A program made the translations under genes and the position numbers. DNA of 64,000 nucleotides, taken from positions 1 through 64,000 of the forward strand of contig JASANC010003509.1 in NCBI GenBank assembly GCA_030248135.1. Reading direction: 5' to 3'. Each line of letters starts with the position of its first letter. Position 1 is the stretch's first letter. The notes beneath the pieces were generated by a model. The model made no database searches. It was not told the origin of the DNA and was given only the letters and a program-made list of their open reading frames with translations. Source of the DNA: Theristus sp. LFF4_11. Taxonomy: Eukaryota; Nematoda; Chromadorea; Monhysterida; Xyalidae. Below, one piece after another: positions 12,771 to 23,996 of this stretch.

Positions 12771-14670
12771 AAATAATCATGCGCACGTGTAAAATCTGAC
12801 AAATGTGAAAGTCGATAAAAGAACGAAAAAAAATGTCAAACTTTTTTTAAACTTTTTAATTAGGGGGGGGGGAAATTGTGGGGGGAAAGGAGGTTGGGGG
12901 GGGAGGGGAATGGGGGGGGGGGGGGGGGTGCACAAATGCTGAAACAAAGTTGATCTGCACAAAAACGGTCAAATTTCCAACCGCCCACCATATGCAGAAA
13001 AGGCTGTTGTTGCCCCCCAAGAGCACCTCAGCAAAAAAACTTTGCTGTAAACAAAGGCACACTGAATTTTTCCACACAAGCTATCAATACAATACAAAAT
13101 TCAATCACTAAACGACACACAGAATAATAAGCTCACACTCAACTATATATTGATCAGTTGGACAGAATTTGTGACACACGGTTGCCTCCACTTGTTTATT
13201 ACTGGGCTCGGTTGAAGTCATGTGTCCACCTTGCTTCGGGACTCATGTGACTTTCGAGTTAAGAAAGATGTTTCTCGAAAACCGCTGAAAATACAACGCG
13301 CAGTTTCACATTTGAGTTTGAAAATGTTTTTGCCCAAGAAAAACGTCATTTCATTTGCAACAGAGTTGCTATTTCTGAAATATGAAAAGTGACGCACGCA
13401 CGGGTCATTTTACTGTTGCCACACGCACACAAAAGTTCTCAACTGTTTTCTGGCATTTTTAGACGAAAATATAAGCGAGACGTAACTTAACCTTACCCAG
13501 AAAATGTTTTTAAAGAAGCAATAAAAAGTTAAAGCTAGTTTAGAAAAAAATTTCAGTGCCACAACAAACAAACAAACGCGCAGGAGTTTCAAAATTCTTA
13601 TTTTAACGAAAAATAGCAATCCTCAACATTTCCCGGTTTGTATCTCTGCGAACTGTGTCGATAAACGGAAATAACCAAAGATGCCGGTTTTTGCTGTGGT
13701 GTTCAAACTATTATCGGCATTTTTATGAGCAACCTAAAGCGGCAGCGGTGAAGGAAAATTTTGCAACGGTGGTAAACCACACGGAAAAATGATATGCCTT
13801 AAGAATAAATACACTGAGGTTTCAAGGAAAAAACGCTTTCGCTAATATGGTGTTTCAGACAACTTGTGGCTTTTTTCGCATACAAGTTGTACCATTTTCT
13901 ATTGATGATGTGGAAATTATTATGCAGACAACCGGTATAAAAAATTTGAAAATCTACAATTCATAATATTCCACCAAAATTTCAATGCATTTCGAAATCT
14001 CTATTGCGCATGCACAAACAGAAAGCCTCAGTGTTTTAAAAGCACACGCTCTGAGAAAAAGTAAAAAAGTGGGGCACATTTTATCCATAATCAGATTATT
14101 TATGACCGTTTCAGAAGCGTGTTAGCAGCCTGAGCTGCTTGTCGTTCAAGCTGCTCTGCTTCAACATCCAACTGTATTTAGCTGAAAATTCACAACGTCT
14201 TCTCAACAAGAAACACTATTTTCATTTGACATTCATTCGATTTAGAAACAGCGGACTTGTTACATCCAGGTTAGCAGAAACAAAAGTTAGTGAAAAGAGT
14301 GATTTGACGTAAAACTGCTTGAATCAGTACTGTCAGTGTTTGTATCAAAAAAAACTCCTGCATAAAAACTCAAACACAAACGCTTGCCTTGAACATAACA
14401 TGAACTTCATAAATTTTCGGCGTACACTGACAAAGAAAGCCACCCATACCAATGGATGAAGTATCCGTCTGGGCGCTCTCTGGTGACTCTGACGCTGTCA
14501 GTGTTTTATATGGCGGTCGAAACAGGCTGAAAATAATGCGAAATAAAGGTTGAAATGATCGCATGTGCGCATTGATTATCCATGCGCATGCAGTCCAGGA
14601 GTGTCGGGTTTGCGTTCTGAAAATTAGGAACACATACACAGTAAAAACACACGCGCGTGTTTTGACTACA
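12771..14670. other. gene-poor DNA with a G-run tract at 12862-12929
   Basis: Long G-runs on the plus strand (12862-12929) include one of about 18-19 G. The rest is AT-rich with no supported gene. The minus-strand open frames are low-complexity or lack homology that I can recognise. Confidence 0.5.
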
Positions 14671-14746
14671 GCGGCATCCATGAAGCAGTATTGGTGACGC
14701 ACACAGCTACGCGGTCACTAAACAGGGCTTCATGAATGCCCCTTAT
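14671..14746. mobile_element. palindromic mini-MITE family 1
   Basis: The left arm is gcggcatccatgaagcagta, the centre contains cacacagctacgcggtcact, and the right arm is gggcttcatgaatgcccctt. Same family as 4431-4525. Confidence 0.65.
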
Positions 14747-14904
14747 CAGCAGCCAACCGTTTATGCTTTTATACAATTATTGGCCGTCCGCAAATGATGT
14801 GGCCAATCAGCAATCAGCGTGCCGGATTTTCGAACATTTGTTAACGACACTCAAGATTAAAACACGGAAAAAGACATCCAGATCAGAATTGTTTTTCTGT
14901 GCGT

Positions 14905-15387
14905 CACAGCATGCGTGTGTGCGTGCGTGCGTGCGTGTGTGCGTGCGTGCTTGCCTGCGTGCGTGTGTGCGTGCGTACGTGCGTGCGTGCGTGCTTGCCT
15001 GCGTGCGTGTGTGCGTGCGTGCTTGCGTACGTGCGTGCGTACGTGCGGGCGTGCGTGTTTGCCTGCCTGTCTGCGTGCGTGCGTGCGTGCGTACTTGCCT
15101 GCCTGCGTGCGTGCATGCATGCGTGCGTGCTTGCTTGCCTGCCTGGGTGCATGCGTGCGTGTGTGTGTGCTTGCGTGCGTGCGTGCTTGCCTGCGTGCGT
15201 GTGTGGTGGGGGGGGGGGGGGTGTGGGGTGCCTGCGTGCGTGCATGCATGCGTGCGTGCTTGCTTGCCTGCCTGGGTGCATGCGTGCGTGTGTGTGTGCT
15301 TGCGTGCGTGCGTGCGTGCGTGCTTGTCTGCGTGCGATCGTGCTTGCCTGCGTGCGTGCGTGCGTGCTTGCCTGCGTGCGTGCGTGA
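14905..15387. repeat. (GTGC/GTGT)n tetranucleotide array
   Basis: About 480 bases of gtgc, gtgt and cctg tetramers, interrupted by a G-run near 15205-15222. An inner segment of about 80 bases (cctgcgtgcgtgcatgcatg onward) occurs twice, at about 15103 and 15230. Because the period is four, all three plus frames and at least two minus frames stay open, giving Cys/Val/Arg/Ala or Thr/His/Ala/Arg pseudo-proteins that should not be annotated. Confidence 0.9.
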
Positions 15388-16557
15388 CAAACAGGGAGAC
15401 CGTCTTTATTTATTTTTCGCCACAGCCCAGGATAAAATGGTTTAGATTGGAATGCAAGACTGCGTCCGGTTAGGTTTTCGCAGCCAATGCGTTTTTTCAC
15501 TGCCCATTTTTTTCTTTTTTTAAGCAAGCCATTTGTTAGAATGAGTCTGCCAAACAAAATAACGAATAAATGCAAATATTGGAAGAGCGCAAGCGCAAAA
15601 ATGCACATGTTTGGTCATCAGCTGCTATTTCTAGTTTTCAAGCTTTGAAAAAGATCTTTCGGACAAGGATGAGTCGCGTTGTCAAAACTTCAAAACCTCG
15701 AAAAACGAACAGGGTGCTTTTCAGGAGAACAGATATCAGGCAATCCTTAGCGAAAGGAAAAATCAAAGTGCGGAAACAATTTTTTCTCACATTATCATTA
15801 TGATCACGATGCGAGCGGTAAGTTCCATTTCCAATTTGACGCAGCGACAAAACAAACTAAACAGCATAAAAATCAGCTCACAAAGTTAAAAAGACGCAGT
15901 AATAAATCGCACAAAATTTATAACGAGTCGTTTAACGAAGTCAATTTGTGGCTGGCGCTAAAAAGTATGTTTCCGTAACAAAAACGTGAAATGCTGCCGT
16001 TTCATTACGTGCGTTTTTTAGTTCCACTTTTATGCAAAAGTATCCAGGAATATTTGCAAGGACCTGATATGTAACTGAACACGAAAATAGTCTGTATTCC
16101 ATTGAACTGCTTTTGCATTTGCTTGCCTTATCCCGTTGGGAACGAAGCATATGTGGTGGGTGACAAAACGACAACTTCGCAACCAAACCAGTCGCCGCTC
16201 TAGTTTGTTGCTGTTTTTTTCGTTTTTTGGGAGCAAATTCCTCAAAAAGATAACGCAGCTGCTTTCTTTCAATTTCGAGGTTTATTACAAAGAAACCGCG
16301 TCGCGGAAGCCGTGCGAAAACAACAATTGTTTTTGGTTGATAATATGAAAACGCTGTCAGGCAGGACTTCAAAAACGGCGATATTAAAAAGCAAAAAAGC
16401 TGTGGAACAGCTTGATTTTATACCGTCGCGGACACCGAAAATTCATTAAAACATTCTGCTTCAGAGCTATCTGACGTTTGAGATAAAAACAATGCTTGCA
16501 TTTGATTGCCACTGAATGACTGGTACTGGTTTCTTAATGTTACAGTTACTGCCCGTT
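15388..16557. other. no gene recognised
   Basis: Several 60-140-residue open frames overlap on both strands without domain, signal peptide or splice support. I see nothing annotatable. Confidence 0.4.
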
Positions 16558-16683
16558 TATACCTGACGTTATGCAGACGTACGTCGACGTACGTCAGGTA
16601 TGAACGGCAGTATGCAATAACACGAGACCTAAAGTGACGTGCCGTGCCGTGCCGTATGCGCATGCGTCAGGTATAAACGGGCG
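16558..16683. mobile_element. palindromic MITE family 5
   Basis: The ends are gcccgtttatacctgacgtt and its inverse (gcgtcaggtataaacgggc), with the internal phrase cctaaagtgacgtgccgtg. A related copy lies at 30448-30656. Confidence 0.6.
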
Positions 16684-16978
16684 GATTGACGACTGCCAGA
16701 CCGATACCATTTTATATTTCCAGATGCACTGCAAAAGTCTATGCATTTTATTCAAACTTGCGCATTTGCTAATGAGAAAATAGTAAAAAAATTTCAACCG
16801 GTTGCCAAACCAACCGAAATACAAAATAGCAATTTTTTGGTTAAATTTTCTTTTGACAATGATAAACGTTACGTCGTGTAACTGATGCACCGGTTGTTAA
16901 CAACAACATAAAGTGCGGATAATGCTATAAAATTGTGACATTTTAGAATCCCCGGTGCAACAGCCGGTGAGACAATTA

Positions 16979-17069
16979 CGCGGCATTCATGATGAAGTAT
17001 TTAGTGACGCGTAGCTGTAGCTACGCGCACGCAGTCACTAAATATTGCTTCATGAATGCCCCTTTATAC
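16979..17069. mobile_element. palindromic mini-MITE family 1
   Basis: The left arm is cgcggcattcatgatgaagt, the centre is gacgcgtagctgtagctacg, and the right arm is ttgcttcatgaatgcccctt. It lies about 160 bases past the troponin T stop codon. Confidence 0.7.
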
Positions 17070-17225
17070 TTTGTAAAGTTAGCGTATTTCAAATGAGTCC
17101 TTGTCTTGTGCGAATTATGTGCAACCAGTCAGAAACAAGGCAGAAATCTAAAGAAAAACATAATGAAATCGTGATTTTCAGCAACCATTGTCATGCTTCA
17201 TTGTCCAAATTGTCAATTTTTATGT

Positions 17226-20200
17226 TCATTCTTCTGCCGGCGGTGCCTCTTCGGCGGCGGGGGCTGGAGCAGCTGCCGGAGCCGGAGCGGCTGCCTCCTC
17301 CGCCGGTTTCGGTGGTTCCTGTTTATAGCGTTTTTTGTTGTTTCGAAGTAGAAACGGTATTGAATAGCTACGCAATTTACACACCTAAATAATAAAAACA
17401 AAGGACCAATCGCCTGAATTGTCCTAATCGTCTAAAGTACACCTTTTGGTTTAAGTTTTAGATTGTGTGTGACACTTTGCAACTTCGGACTCAGGCTCTT
17501 TTTTTTCGAGTAAAAAATTTAAAAAATCAATTTCGTCTGCTAAATCTCTTCTATTTGCAAAGCAGTGCGAACACTGGCAGCCAGCCACCTCCGGGGCTCC
17601 CTCTTCGTCGGCCGCGGGCGGCTGCATCGGAATCGGCTTGATTGGCGGTTTCCAGTTTTCGTCCGGATACTGAATAAAATAAAATAAACTAAAACAGTTA
17701 GAAACTGAACAACGACGGTGCAAGCGTAAGTTTATTTTTAGTTTTTTTTTGAGTTTTGGTAACTTGTTTAAATTCTTCAACGTTTCCACAACAGAAATTT
17801 TTTGAAACGCCAGATGCCATGAAACGCATGTTTTTACAATTGCGTTCACGTTATTTGGGATTATCTGGTTAAATATCACATCAAACGTAACAACTGTTCG
17901 AAACGTTCAATGAAACGCGGCACATGACAATGTCGCGAGCGTTATTTAGAATTCTAACCGTGAGAACGTGCGTTTCAGTTTTTGTCGAGGGGTGTAATAA
18001 ATGAAACGGACCGCTTCCTCGTATTTCGGCGGGTTCTCCTCCATGACCTTGCGCAGCACCTGGATCTCCTCGAGGACCGTGACGCCCCAGTCTGATGGTG
18101 GCCTACCACTGCCGTGATAGACGGTCTTGCGCTTCGCCGACTTTGGCTGCAGTGTTTGGCGCTGAATGTAGAACTTCTGCGGTTTGTGCACTCAGAGTTT
18201 TCTTGTTTGGGGTTTGCTTTTTGTTGAATTTTTTTGGAAGCCAGTAAATCGTGCGCCTCTCATAAGTAAGGATATGTGCATAAAACACGACTTTACGAAC
18301 TGCTTATACCACAGAGGCACACTTTTGAGTTTTCTGATGAGAACTCATGTAGTCTGAGTGGTTGGTCAGAAAAAAAATCAAGCAAACTAAATGATATAAC
18401 TACGTCGCCCTAACCAACCCCGTACACTTGTTTACGTTCGCCGAAGGAGCGACGGTCGATTTGACGATCAAACGCGCTGGACACTTGGATTTTGAACTGC
18501 ATTTTTTGTTAAGACAATAATTTTTGTTATGATTCATGATCAGAAAAACCCGCTGCTTCTCACACCGACCGGGTGTTTTGCGTTCGCGAAAACATCCGGG
18601 TCCAGTCCTTTCTTCATCGCCAACTGTCGTAGTTTCTGTTTCTTGCGTTCGTTCAATTCTCGCATCTGCGAGACCAATTCATTTGGTTATTCTTGCAAAC
18701 ACACACTTTTTCAGTTTTTCATGACAGATACTTAACCAGTGCAATTTACATCGGCACGCTTTACTGCCAAAGAAAGATCACAGAAAAAACGTCATTCGAT
18801 AACCACCGACGTCCATGTCCTGAATCTTCTTGCGACTCTCGAGATCGTAGCGGTACGCCTCGAGATCGCTGATGCGTTTGTGCAACGAGCGAATCCGCTG
18901 ACGCAATTCGTCCTCGCCCATGTCGTCGAGAGGCACGTCCTCTTTGAACTGAAAGAGCACTGAACTCGAATTGAAGGGGAATAAATTACACTCAAAAAAG
19001 TAATATCTTTTATTTTGGTCCCGCGTCTCAATGCGCACATAGATGGGTAAGCAGTCTCATGCACGACGCGGGAATTCAAAATTGGCAAAAGGATCCGAGT
19101 CCCCTAAATGAGGCCCGGTCACTTAGGTTATTCTGAAATACCACATACAGATTGAAACTATGTAGTTTCCTTTTACGTCCACAACCGCATTGAGTCGCAG
19201 GTCTTAAAGAAAAGATATCTATAATAGTGCTTTCATGAATGCCGCGCTTCCAGACCACCTCACCTGTGCCAGAAACTCCGCCTTCGCCGCGAGAAAGTCC
19301 GCCTCCGACTCGCCACGATCGCCCATCGGTTTCACGCCAATGTCGTCTTTGCCACGTTCTTTCTGAAAAAAACAAAAAAAACAAAAGAGTTTATCCGAGA
19401 CAATACGAAACGGATGAAAAACTGAAAAATTAGCTAAATGTGAAATTCATAGAATTTGGGTTCCACGAGGTGCCACAGCAGTGTTGAGAACGAAACGGGG
19501 AAAATCTAGCGAGCGAGACGTCTCGTGGTAGCCGCGCCTTGAAATTTTTTCACGTTTTCACGTTCACTGAACTTTTGCAGACTCGCCCCACACTAAAAAA
19601 ATAGAAATACTACATAGAAAAATCGCCGTTGACAATCCAGTGTCAAGCCAACAGCGATTCAACGATTTTGCAGTGGCACTCACCCACCATCCATCCATCC
19701 ATTTTATTTCGCAAAAAAGTAGAAAACTCCGATAAAACTGTATGAACAGCGTGAACTCACCTTTTCCGGAAGCACGAAATTCGGCTTCCCATCGCCGCCG
19801 CCCGCGAAACTCATGCTACCGGCCATCAGCGCCTGCTTCTTCTTGCGATCGGCCTCCTTCTTGCGTTTCAGCTCCTCTTGGCGACGCTTTTGCGCTTCCT
19901 GCATTTTTTGTGCACGGTGTTTTTGCAAAGGGTTACATTCGTTATCATTGATACAGAGTCTGCGCGCCACGACTTCTTTAATGGCACCGAGAATGGCATG
20001 GCATCAACATTGACATTAACAATGGCACAGGCAATGGCATGGCATAAACATTGGCATTAATAATGGCACAGGCAATGACATGGCATAAACATTGGTATTG
20101 GTAACGGCGCTGAAAATGGCACGTGTTTTGGCGTGTTTCATTTACGCCGACTCTGAATACACTGTACCTCCTCGGCCTTTCTTCGTTCCTCTGCCAACTG

Positions 20201-21268
20201 CATCATCTCTTGCATACGCGCCTCTTCCTCCACGCGCTCCTCACGTCGACGCATCTGCAGGACAACAACCATTTTTGAAACTACCGGTACGTGTTTTTTT
20301 TTGTCTGAAATCCTAAAAATCATAAAAGCTCAGAAAAGTGCTTAAACATTTTCGAGTAGTTTACTGGAAATAAATTCCTATAAACCAGCAGCAACTGTGG
20401 GCAGTTTTTTTGGCAACAAATCCAAAGCAAGGTTATGACTGTAAAAACGTTTTTAAACAACGTTTTACTGACGTTTTTAAAGTGAGATACTGACGATTGT
20501 TTTTAATGCACATTGATGACTCAACATGACTGTTGAGCATTTTTACCTGACGTTCTTTCAATTCCTCCAGCTCTTCCTCGAGCTGCTGACGCTCCGTTTC
20601 GCGTTTCTCCTCCCATTCACGTAAGAAACGGGCTTCGTCCGCTTTTTGCTTTCGTTTGGCTGTCTGAAGATTTGAGAAAAACGCTGAAAATCTCATTGAA
20701 AAATAACAGAAAACTGAATTTATTTCATAAAATTACAGACAACAAGTTAGTTTGTTAGTGATCACAGAGGCTTTGTGGGGAGTCTGGCCTGCACAGACAG
20801 AAAGCATGCATCACGTGATCACCAACCAATCAGCTAATTGCTCATAATTAAGAGTTCGCCTGTTAATCCCCGTTCGCACTTACCGCAATCGCTTTCTCAG
20901 TCTCTGTCATTCCCCTGGAATATGTAAAAACTGTTTGAAATGAGTGTAACACAATAATTTGCAGTTTCATACTTTTTAAGAACCAACCAAATGGCACGAT
21001 TATAAAAATTGCCAAAATGCATGCCAAAGTCTATCCCAAGCCATGATTGCATGTCATGTGAAAATCTGCGTCAAAATTTAAATAAAATGCAGAAATAGCC
21101 AATGAATTTATTGTTAGTTTTAAAATTTGGAATGGAATGGACACGGAATGGGTTTTAGAAAGGATCTTGGCATGGAATGAATTTTAGCACGGATTTGGCA
21201 TTTTTGCAACCAAAATTATAATTCACTCACTCAAACGACTCCTCTCCTTCTTCTTCCCAGTCTCCCAT
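17226..21268 (-). CDS. troponin T, 12 exons
   Basis: Troponin T anchors the troponin complex to tropomyosin on muscle thin filaments. Exons: 21268-21231, 20914-20884, 20663-20547, 20254-20168, 19898-19761, 19362-19264, 18948-18811, 18665-18570, 18496-18428, 18176-18012, 17669-17589 and 17318-17226, giving about 383 residues. The start MGDWEEEGEESF is acidic. A long charged helix follows (EEKRETERQQLEEELEELKE), then a Lys-rich stretch (KRKKEADRKKKQALMAGSM). The troponin-I/C binding coiled coil is LHKRISDLEAYRYDLESRKK. The conserved block ERKKQKLRQLAMKKGLDPD and the segment FKIQVSSAFDRQIDRRSFGE match invertebrate troponin T. The C terminus has a RPPSDWG motif and ends in a Pro/Ala/Glu tail (EEAAAPAPAAAPAPAAEEAP). 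The tail and RPPSDWG-type region are reminiscent of nematode forms. Donors of exons 9 and 10 (GTGTAC, GTCCGT) are the weakest boundaries. Confidence 0.9.
19003..19218. mobile_element. palindromic MITE family 4
   Basis: The left arm atatcttttattttggtccc followed by gcgtctcaatgcg is mirrored at the right end (cgcattgagtc ... aaagatat). A related copy lies at 29829-30022. It occupies the troponin T intron between exons 6 and 7. Confidence 0.6.
20740..20882. mobile_element. CCAATCAG-type MITE remnant (family 2)
   Basis: Shares gatcaccaaccaatcagcta and agaaagcatgcatcac with the palindromes at 31861-32036 and 54025-54107. It lies in the troponin T intron between exons 2 and 3. The left arm is only partly preserved. 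Confidence 0.4.
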
Positions 21269-21465
21269 CTTGTGTTCGTCGTTTGGTTGTTAGCGTTAGG
21301 GTTGAAAAAGGCAAAACTTTTAAATTTTCGTGTGAACAAAGTCCTCCTGAAAGAGAGGTAACAAAAGGCATTACTGTTTTGTAATAAAAAATCCCTCCAG
21401 CTGTTTCAGGTATGGCCGAATAAATAAGGCACTCCTTGTGTTCTAGAATACCAAGATATCTAGAT

Positions 21466-23996
21466 ATTATCTAAAAATGCGGGAGACGCATATAAAAGGA
21501 GGAATATGGCCTTGTGTAACCAGTGAAAGACTTGGCTCGACAACGCTTTTCAAGTCTTTGATGTGGTACACACGGATACAAGTACATAAGAGCCATATTT
21601 TTGCGCCGTTTATTTATGATTTCGGTTGCACATGGCAACCCTCGTAGTTTGTATTGTAGACAAATGAAACTTTCACATTTGCGGATTTCGGGCATTTAGC
21701 GACCACTAAAACTGCTAAAATAACAATCAGACTTTAGCTCGCTGACACTGGTTTGTCCAGGACAAATTGTATCGCAGAAGCATTGCGGAACGCAAGGTCT
21801 CCTGTGGCAAAGGCAATGACTCACGGGACAGACGGTTTATCCTGCCACACTAGTTGAAGATGACACCGGTAAAAAAGGTGAAAATCAACGGAAGACAACT
21901 CCTTTTTGTCACTGGTGCTGGTGTGTACACAGCGGTGCGTACGTTAACAACAACGAAAAAGCTACATGCAACAATGTTTTGCAATCTCTGATTTTTCTGT
22001 TTTTGCACAGAATTTACAGAATTTCGCACATGGCATGATTTTAGATTAAATCGAAGAGGACAATTAAAAAATAACTTCAAAGTTTTACGCTTTTCAGCAA
22101 AACGAAAACGAAAACGAAAACTTTCGGATTCGCTGCCCTCCGGGGATATAGCGACCGCAGGCCACCGAAACCGAAATCGGGCTAAGATCACTGGTGCCCC
22201 CAGGACAGAGCGGGGCTTAGAGGCTGTCCCCCTCACGTGGCGAGGGTATTGGTTCCACGGGATGGTGAGCCGTCCATTCCCCAATCCCACCGAAGTTTGG
22301 TACCTTCGGGTTTCCGGAATCGATGGGGGGCGTGCTTCAAAAAAAAAACAAACAAACGCGGCGCAAAAATATGACTCTTATGTACTTGTATCCGTGTGTA
22401 CCACATCAAAGACTTGAAAAGCGTTGTCGAGCCAAGTCTTTCACTGCTTACACAAGGCCATATTCCTCCTTTTATATGCGTCTCCCGCATTTTTAGATAA
22501 TATTCTGACTTTTACATAACCCCCGAAGGTCGGACCAAAATCACAATTCGTTGGTCACACATTCTTCTAAACCCCGGAAAACTCAGGTTTTTCATTTTTC
22601 GTTTTTAGGCCGATTTCGCCTATGCTATTTCTACGGCCGATTCGCCCAAAATCGTCACGATTCAGTATCTAGAATTGCTCATACAAGAAAACTGACCCAA
22701 AACCCGTCATCGGCGCAATGAATTACCATGGACAACACAGTTTTCTTGTTTTTTGCATTTGGACCGATTTCGCTAGTTTCTACGGCGGTTCGCCGAAATC
22801 GTCACGATTCAGTATCTAGAGTTGCTCACATAAAAAACTAACCCAAAATCCGTGATCAGCGCATTGAATTACCCCGGACTACACCAGTTTTTCATTTTTT
22901 TGTCTTTGGACCGATTTCGCCAATTTCCACGGCCGATTCGCTTGAAATCGTTAAGATTCAGTACCTAGAATTGCTCACATAAAAAATTAACCCAAAATCC
23001 GTGATCAGCGCATTGAATTACCCTGGAAAACACCCTTTTCTTGTTTTTCGTTTATGGACCGATTTCGCCAATTTCCACCGCCGATTCGCCCGAAATCGTC
23101 GCGATTCAGCATCTAGAGTTGCTCACGTAAGAAAACTAACCCAAAATCCGTGATCAGCGCATTGAATTACCCTGGAAAACACCCTTTTCTTGTTTTTCGT
23201 TTCTGAACTGTTTTCGCCGATTTCCACGGCCGATTCGCCCGAAATCGTCACGATTCAGCATCTAGAGTTGCTCACATAAAAAAACTAACCCAAAATCCGT
23301 GATCAGCGCATTGAATTACCCTGGAAAACACCCTTTTCTTGTTTTTCGTTTATGGACCGATTTCGCCAATTTCCACGGCCGATTCGCCCTAAATCGTCAC
23401 GATTTTAGTTACTTAGCTGCAATTCCTTTAGTTTTTTTTTAAAAATAAAGGTCAAATTCAAACTCTCCGTTGTTGGTTACCCCCGGAAACTTGTCGTTTT
23501 GTCAAATAACGGGTTGTTTCATGCGCAAAAATCGCAAATACACGTTTTTTTTCCTAATTTTGTGTAAACAGGCAAAATTGAAGCCTTGGGAAGCATCAGA
23601 GAAAAAAATGAATGTGAAATTTAAAAATCCCGAAGACTTTTACCCTAGGAAATGTTTTTATCTTAACAGTCAGAATTTTCTTTATATCACTGAAACTGCG
23701 AACACATTTTATGACATGGTCGAAAAAAAGGGGTATAGAAGAATAAGAAACAGCTTATTCAGAATCGATGTTTTGCGTACACAGCGTGTGTAGAAGATCA
23801 CCACAAAAAAATTTCTGCTGCACACAGCGTATCTGTGGATTATCTACCTGTGTGCAGGAGAAAAAATTCTCAGCTCCTTTTATGTTCACAATGCGAGGCA
23901 CAGAAAGTTTGGAATTTTAGCGCGAGCGACCGACGGGCCATATTATGTCTCATCCGCTGTCCGCTCCGCTCCGCTTCGCTCGCGAATGGACATGAT
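21466..23996 (+). mobile_element. composite element B
   Basis: It starts attatctaaaaatgcgggag and ends gaatggacatgat. The foldback module has inverted arms of about 145 bp at 21466-21610 and 22360-22501. The module interior includes ctccggggatatagcgaccg. About six 149-bp type-1 units follow, then a tail with a single type-2-like segment (an open frame at 23470-23793 is a by-product of this) and a GC-rich end rich in cgctccgc. It is nearly the same as copy C, in opposite orientation. Confidence 0.7.
22560..23410 (+). repeat. type-1 tandem array, ~149-bp unit
   Basis: Direct repeats containing ccacggccgattcgcccgaa, atcagcgcattgaattaccc and ggaaaacacccttttcttg. Related arrays occupy 34850-36110 (inverted) and 59330-60520. 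Confidence 0.85.

Noticed and set aside
14736..15608. Five long Cys/Val/Arg/Ala- or Thr/His/Ala/Arg-rich open frames on both strands
   Set aside because: All are readings of one tetranucleotide microsatellite; no codon-period signal or flanking exon supports translation.
23470..23793. A 107-residue open frame repeated at 34456-34749
   Set aside because: It lies in the tail of composite elements B and C. Its DNA is recognisably a diverged unit of the type-2 tandem repeat, and no domain is visible.
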